From assembly GCF_016031655.1 (NCBI RefSeq), contig NZ_JACCHQ010000001.1, forward strand, positions 620,001-684,000: 64,000 nucleotides of DNA, given 5' to 3'. How positions within the stretch are numbered: position 1 is the stretch's first letter; each line of letters begins with the position of its first letter. Below are positions 61,791 through 64,000 of the stretch, in pieces. The position numbers were made by a program, and so were the translations under genes. The notes beneath the pieces were generated by a model. The model saw only the letters and a program-made list of their open reading frames with translations. It was not told the origin of the DNA and did no database searches. The DNA comes from Bradyrhizobium glycinis (lineage in GTDB: Bacteria > Pseudomonadota > Alphaproteobacteria > Rhizobiales > Xanthobacteraceae).

Positions 61791-63287
61791 ATGCGTTCAA
61801 TCGGACATTTCATCGGTGGCAAGGAGGTCAAGGGCACCTCTGGCCGCACCGCCGACGTTTTCGAGCCGATGACCGGTGACGTCCAGGCCAAGGTAGCGCT
61901 GGCGTCGAAGGCCGAGGTCCGCGCCGCCGTCGAGAACGCGCGCGCCGCACAGCCCGAATGGGCCGCGACCAACCCGCAGCGCCGCGCCCGCGTCATGATG
62001 AAATTCCTGGAGCTGATCCAGCGCGACTACGACAAGCTCGCCGAGTTGCTCGCGCGCGAGCACGGCAAGACCGTGCCCGACGCCAAGGGCGACATCCAGC
62101 GCGGCCTCGAGGTGGTCGAGTTCGCCTGCGGCATCCCGCACCTGATGAAGGGCGAGTACACCGAAGGCGCTGGCCCCGGCATCGACATCTATTCCATGCG
62201 CCAGCCGCTCGGCGTCGTCGCCGGCATCACGCCGTTCAACTTCCCGGCGATGATCCCGATGTGGAAGTTCGCCCCCGCGATCGCCTGCGGCAACGCCTTC
62301 ATCCTTAAGCCGTCGGAGCGCGATCCCGGCGTGCCGATGAAGCTCGCCGAGCTGATGATCGAGGCGGGCCTGCCGGCCGGCATCCTCAACGTCGTCAACG
62401 GCGACAAGGAAGCGGTCGACGCCATCCTCGACGATCCCGATATCAAGGCCGTCGGCTTCGTTGGGTCGACGCCGATCGCGCAGTACATCTATGAGCGCGC
62501 AGCCCAGACCGGCAAGCGCTGCCAGTGCTTCGGCGGCGCCAAGAACCACGCCATCGTCATGCCGGATGCGGACATGGACCAGGCCGTCGACGCGCTGATC
62601 GGCGCCGGCTACGGCTCCGCCGGCGAGCGCTGCATGGCCGTCTCCGTCGCCGTCCCCGTCGGCAAGTCCACCGCCGACCGCCTGATGGAAAAGCTGATCC
62701 CGCGCGTCGAATCCTTGAAGATCGGCACCTCGATCGATCCGTCGGCCGATTACGGTCCGCTGGTGACTCGCGAGGCGGTCGAGAAGGTCAAGAACTACAT
62801 CGATATCGGCATCAAGGAAGGCGCGACGCTGGCGGTCGACGGCCGCGGCTTCAAGATGCAGGGCTACGAGAACGGCTTCTATCTCGGCGGTTCGCTGTTC
62901 GACAACGTCACCAAGGACATGCGGATCTACAAGGAAGAGATCTTTGGCCCGGTGCTCTCGGTCGTGCGCGCGCATGACTACAAGGAAGCGCTGGCGCTGC
63001 CGTCCGAGCACGACTACGGCAACGGCGTTGCCATCTTCACCCGCGACGGCGACGCCGCGCGCGACTTCGCGGCCAGGGTCAACGTCGGCATGGTCGGCAT
63101 CAACGTGCCGATCCCGGTGCCGATCGCCTATTACACCTTCGGCGGCTGGAAGAAGTCGGGCTTCGGCGATCTCAACCAGCACGGCCCGGACTCGGTCCGC
63201 TTCTACACCAAGACCAAGACGGTGACCTCGCGCTGGCCGTCAGGTGTCAAGGAAGGTGCGGAGTTCTCGATCCCGCTGATGAAGTAA
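61791..63287 (+). CDS. mmsA: CoA-acylating methylmalonate-semialdehyde dehydrogenase
   Basis: Aldehyde-dehydrogenase-family enzyme that converts methylmalonate semialdehyde to propionyl-CoA in valine (and myo-inositol) catabolism. 498 residues from ATG 61791 with AAGGAG about 11 bases upstream. Marks: [20 protein letters not shown] with Asn150, catalytic Cys281 in [27 protein letters not shown], and the [21 protein letters not shown]-terminal loop typical of MmsA. The next gene on the same strand is an acyl-CoA dehydrogenase, as in valine operons. Confidence 0.95.
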   Translation: MRSIGHFIGGKEVKGTSGRTADVFEPMTGDVQAKVALASKAEVRAAVENARAAQPEWAATNPQRRARVMMKFLELIQRDYDKLAELLAREHGKTVPDAKGDIQRGLEVVEFACGIPHLMKGEYTEGAGPGIDIYSMRQPLGVVAGITPFNFPAMIPMWKFAPAIACGNAFILKPSERDPGVPMKLAELMIEAGLPAGILNVVNGDKEAVDAILDDPDIKAVGFVGSTPIAQYIYERAAQTGKRCQCFGGAKNHAIVMPDADMDQAVDALIGAGYGSAGERCMAVSVAVPVGKSTADRLMEKLIPRVESLKIGTSIDPSADYGPLVTREAVEKVKNYIDIGIKEGATLAVDGRGFKMQGYENGFYLGGSLFDNVTKDMRIYKEEIFGPVLSVVRAHDYKEALALPSEHDYGNGVAIFTRDGDAARDFAARVNVGMVGINVPIPVPIAYYTFGGWKKSGFGDLNQHGPDSVRFYTKTKTVTSRWPSGVKEGAEFSIPLMK

Positions 63288-63310
63288 TCCTCCTAAGGAG
63301 CGAGGCCGGC

Positions 63311-64000
63311 ATGCAATTCGCTCTGAACGAGGATCAGGTCGTCCTACGCGACATGGCGCTGGCGTTTGCGGCGGAGAAGATCGCGCCGCACGCGCTGCGC
63401 TGGGACGAGGAGAAGCACTTCCCTGTCGACGTGATGCGCGAGGCGGCCAAGCTCGGCATGGGCGGCATCTACATCCGCGACGATGTCGGGGGATCCGCGA
63501 TGACGCGGTTCGACGCCGCCTTGATCTTCGAGGCGCTGGCGACGGGCTGCCCGACCACCTCGGCCTTCATCTCCATCCACAATATGGCGAGCTGGATGAT
63601 CGATGCCTTCGGCAGCGACACCCAGCGCCACCAATGGCTGCCGAAGCTCTGCACCATGGAGCTGATCGCAAGCTACTGCCTGACCGAGCCGGGCGCCGGC
63701 TCGGACGCGGCTGCGCTCCGCACCCGCGCGGTGCGCGACGGCGATCATTACGTCCTCAACGGCCAGAAACAGTTCATCTCCGGCGCCGGGGGCACCGACG
63801 TTCTGGTCGCGATGGTCCGTACCGGCGGCGACGGGCCGGGCGGCATCTCGACCCTTGTCATCGACGGCAAGACGCCGGGCGTTTCGTTCGGCGCCAATGA
63901 GCGCAAGATGGGGTGGAACGCGCAGCCCACCCGCGCCGTGATGTTCGAGGACGCCCACGTGCCTGTGGCCAACCGCCTGAGCGAGGAGGGCACAGGCTTC
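63311..64000 (+). CDS. Acyl-CoA dehydrogenase, probably isobutyryl-CoA dehydrogenase (3' end outside window)
   Basis: FAD enzyme introducing a 2,3-double bond into short branched acyl-CoA. 230 codons are within the window, from [20 protein letters not shown]. Seen: [40 protein letters not shown] (FAD-contact region), [20 protein letters not shown], and [20 protein letters not shown]. Position 24 bp after mmsA and the [14 protein letters not shown] region fit isobutyryl-CoA dehydrogenase of the valine pathway. Ribosome site AAGGAG lies about 12 bases before the ATG. The catalytic Glu lies beyond the end of the window. Confidence 0.9.
   Translation, partial: MQFALNEDQVVLRDMALAFAAEKIAPHALRWDEEKHFPVDVMREAAKLGMGGIYIRDDVGGSAMTRFDAALIFEALATGCPTTSAFISIHNMASWMIDAFGSDTQRHQWLPKLCTMELIASYCLTEPGAGSDAAALRTRAVRDGDHYVLNGQKQFISGAGGTDVLVAMVRTGGDGPGGISTLVIDGKTPGVSFGANERKMGWNAQPTRAVMFEDAHVPVANRLSEEGTGF

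Overview
The window is about 64 kb of GC-rich chromosomal DNA from an alphaproteobacterium of the order Hyphomicrobiales, most likely a Bradyrhizobium or a close relative. This is inferred from gene content (IalB-like protein, iron-regulated TonB/ExbBD set with Irr-box-like sites, TAXI-TRAP, several CoA-pathway clusters), from codon use, and from several families of intergenic palindromes of the kind scattered through Bradyrhizobium genomes. No integrase, transposase, CRISPR array, rRNA or plasmid/phage hallmark was seen; it reads as ordinary chromosome rather than a genomic island.

Layout. (1) 1-5226: an RND efflux pump (adaptor then MexF-like permease, cut by the window edge) divergent from a TetR repressor, with a perfect TGTAGTG-TT-CACTACA palindrome at the pump promoter. 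(2) 5284-6186: RNase Z. (3) 6248-11077: the most unusual locus, an operon of a SARP-like (BTAD) regulator with TolB-like and TPR domains, a PAP2/vanadium-haloperoxidase-fold protein with a nine-copy GGY repeat, and a glutamic peptidase (eqolisin, family G1) homologue; a 106-residue unknown gene lies divergently behind heptamer direct repeats at 11-bp spacing. (4) 11408-17576: tRNA-Gln(CUG), DUF1428 and IalB-like genes, a second RND pump (adaptor + MdtC-like permease) and a small unknown gene. (5) 17601-23106: iron uptake operon with TonB-dependent receptor, PKHD hydroxylase, ExbB, ExbD and TonB behind Irr-box-like sequences. (6) 23094-26586: M50 protease with a coupled C-terminally anchored protein, LysR regulator divergent from an EamA transporter, GFA-family protein. 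(7) 26594-38604: sugar or sugar-acid catabolism, two SDRs and an IlvD/Edd dehydratase on the minus strand, a LacI regulator, and on the plus strand a four-gene ABC importer, a DenD-like dehydrogenase, a KDG kinase and KDPG aldolase. Two nearly identical LacI-type operators flank the regulator, one facing each arm.

(8) 38665-43142: CoA-ester genes: SCP-2-type thiolase, CaiB/BaiF CoA-transferase, and a thiolase-fold protein lacking the nucleophilic cysteine coupled to a DUF35 zinc-ribbon/OB protein. (9) 43275-53846: a 33-residue membrane peptide gene, carboxymuconolactone-decarboxylase-like and MazG-like genes, a glutaminase-STAS-cyclic-nucleotide-binding fusion next to a TAXI-type TRAP transporter, then a biotin carrier protein, IclR regulator and carboxyltransferase, and a secreted unknown. 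(10) 53942-64000: FAD-linked 2-hydroxyacid oxidase, MFS transporter, thiolase, enoyl-CoA hydratase, thioesterase, TetR and LysR regulators, and the start of a valine-catabolism operon (methylmalonate-semialdehyde dehydrogenase, acyl-CoA dehydrogenase cut by the window end).

In working terms the window is a set of import-plus-catabolism modules, each with its own regulator next door, separated by palindromic repeats. Assignments rest on motif recognition by eye; no database search was run.
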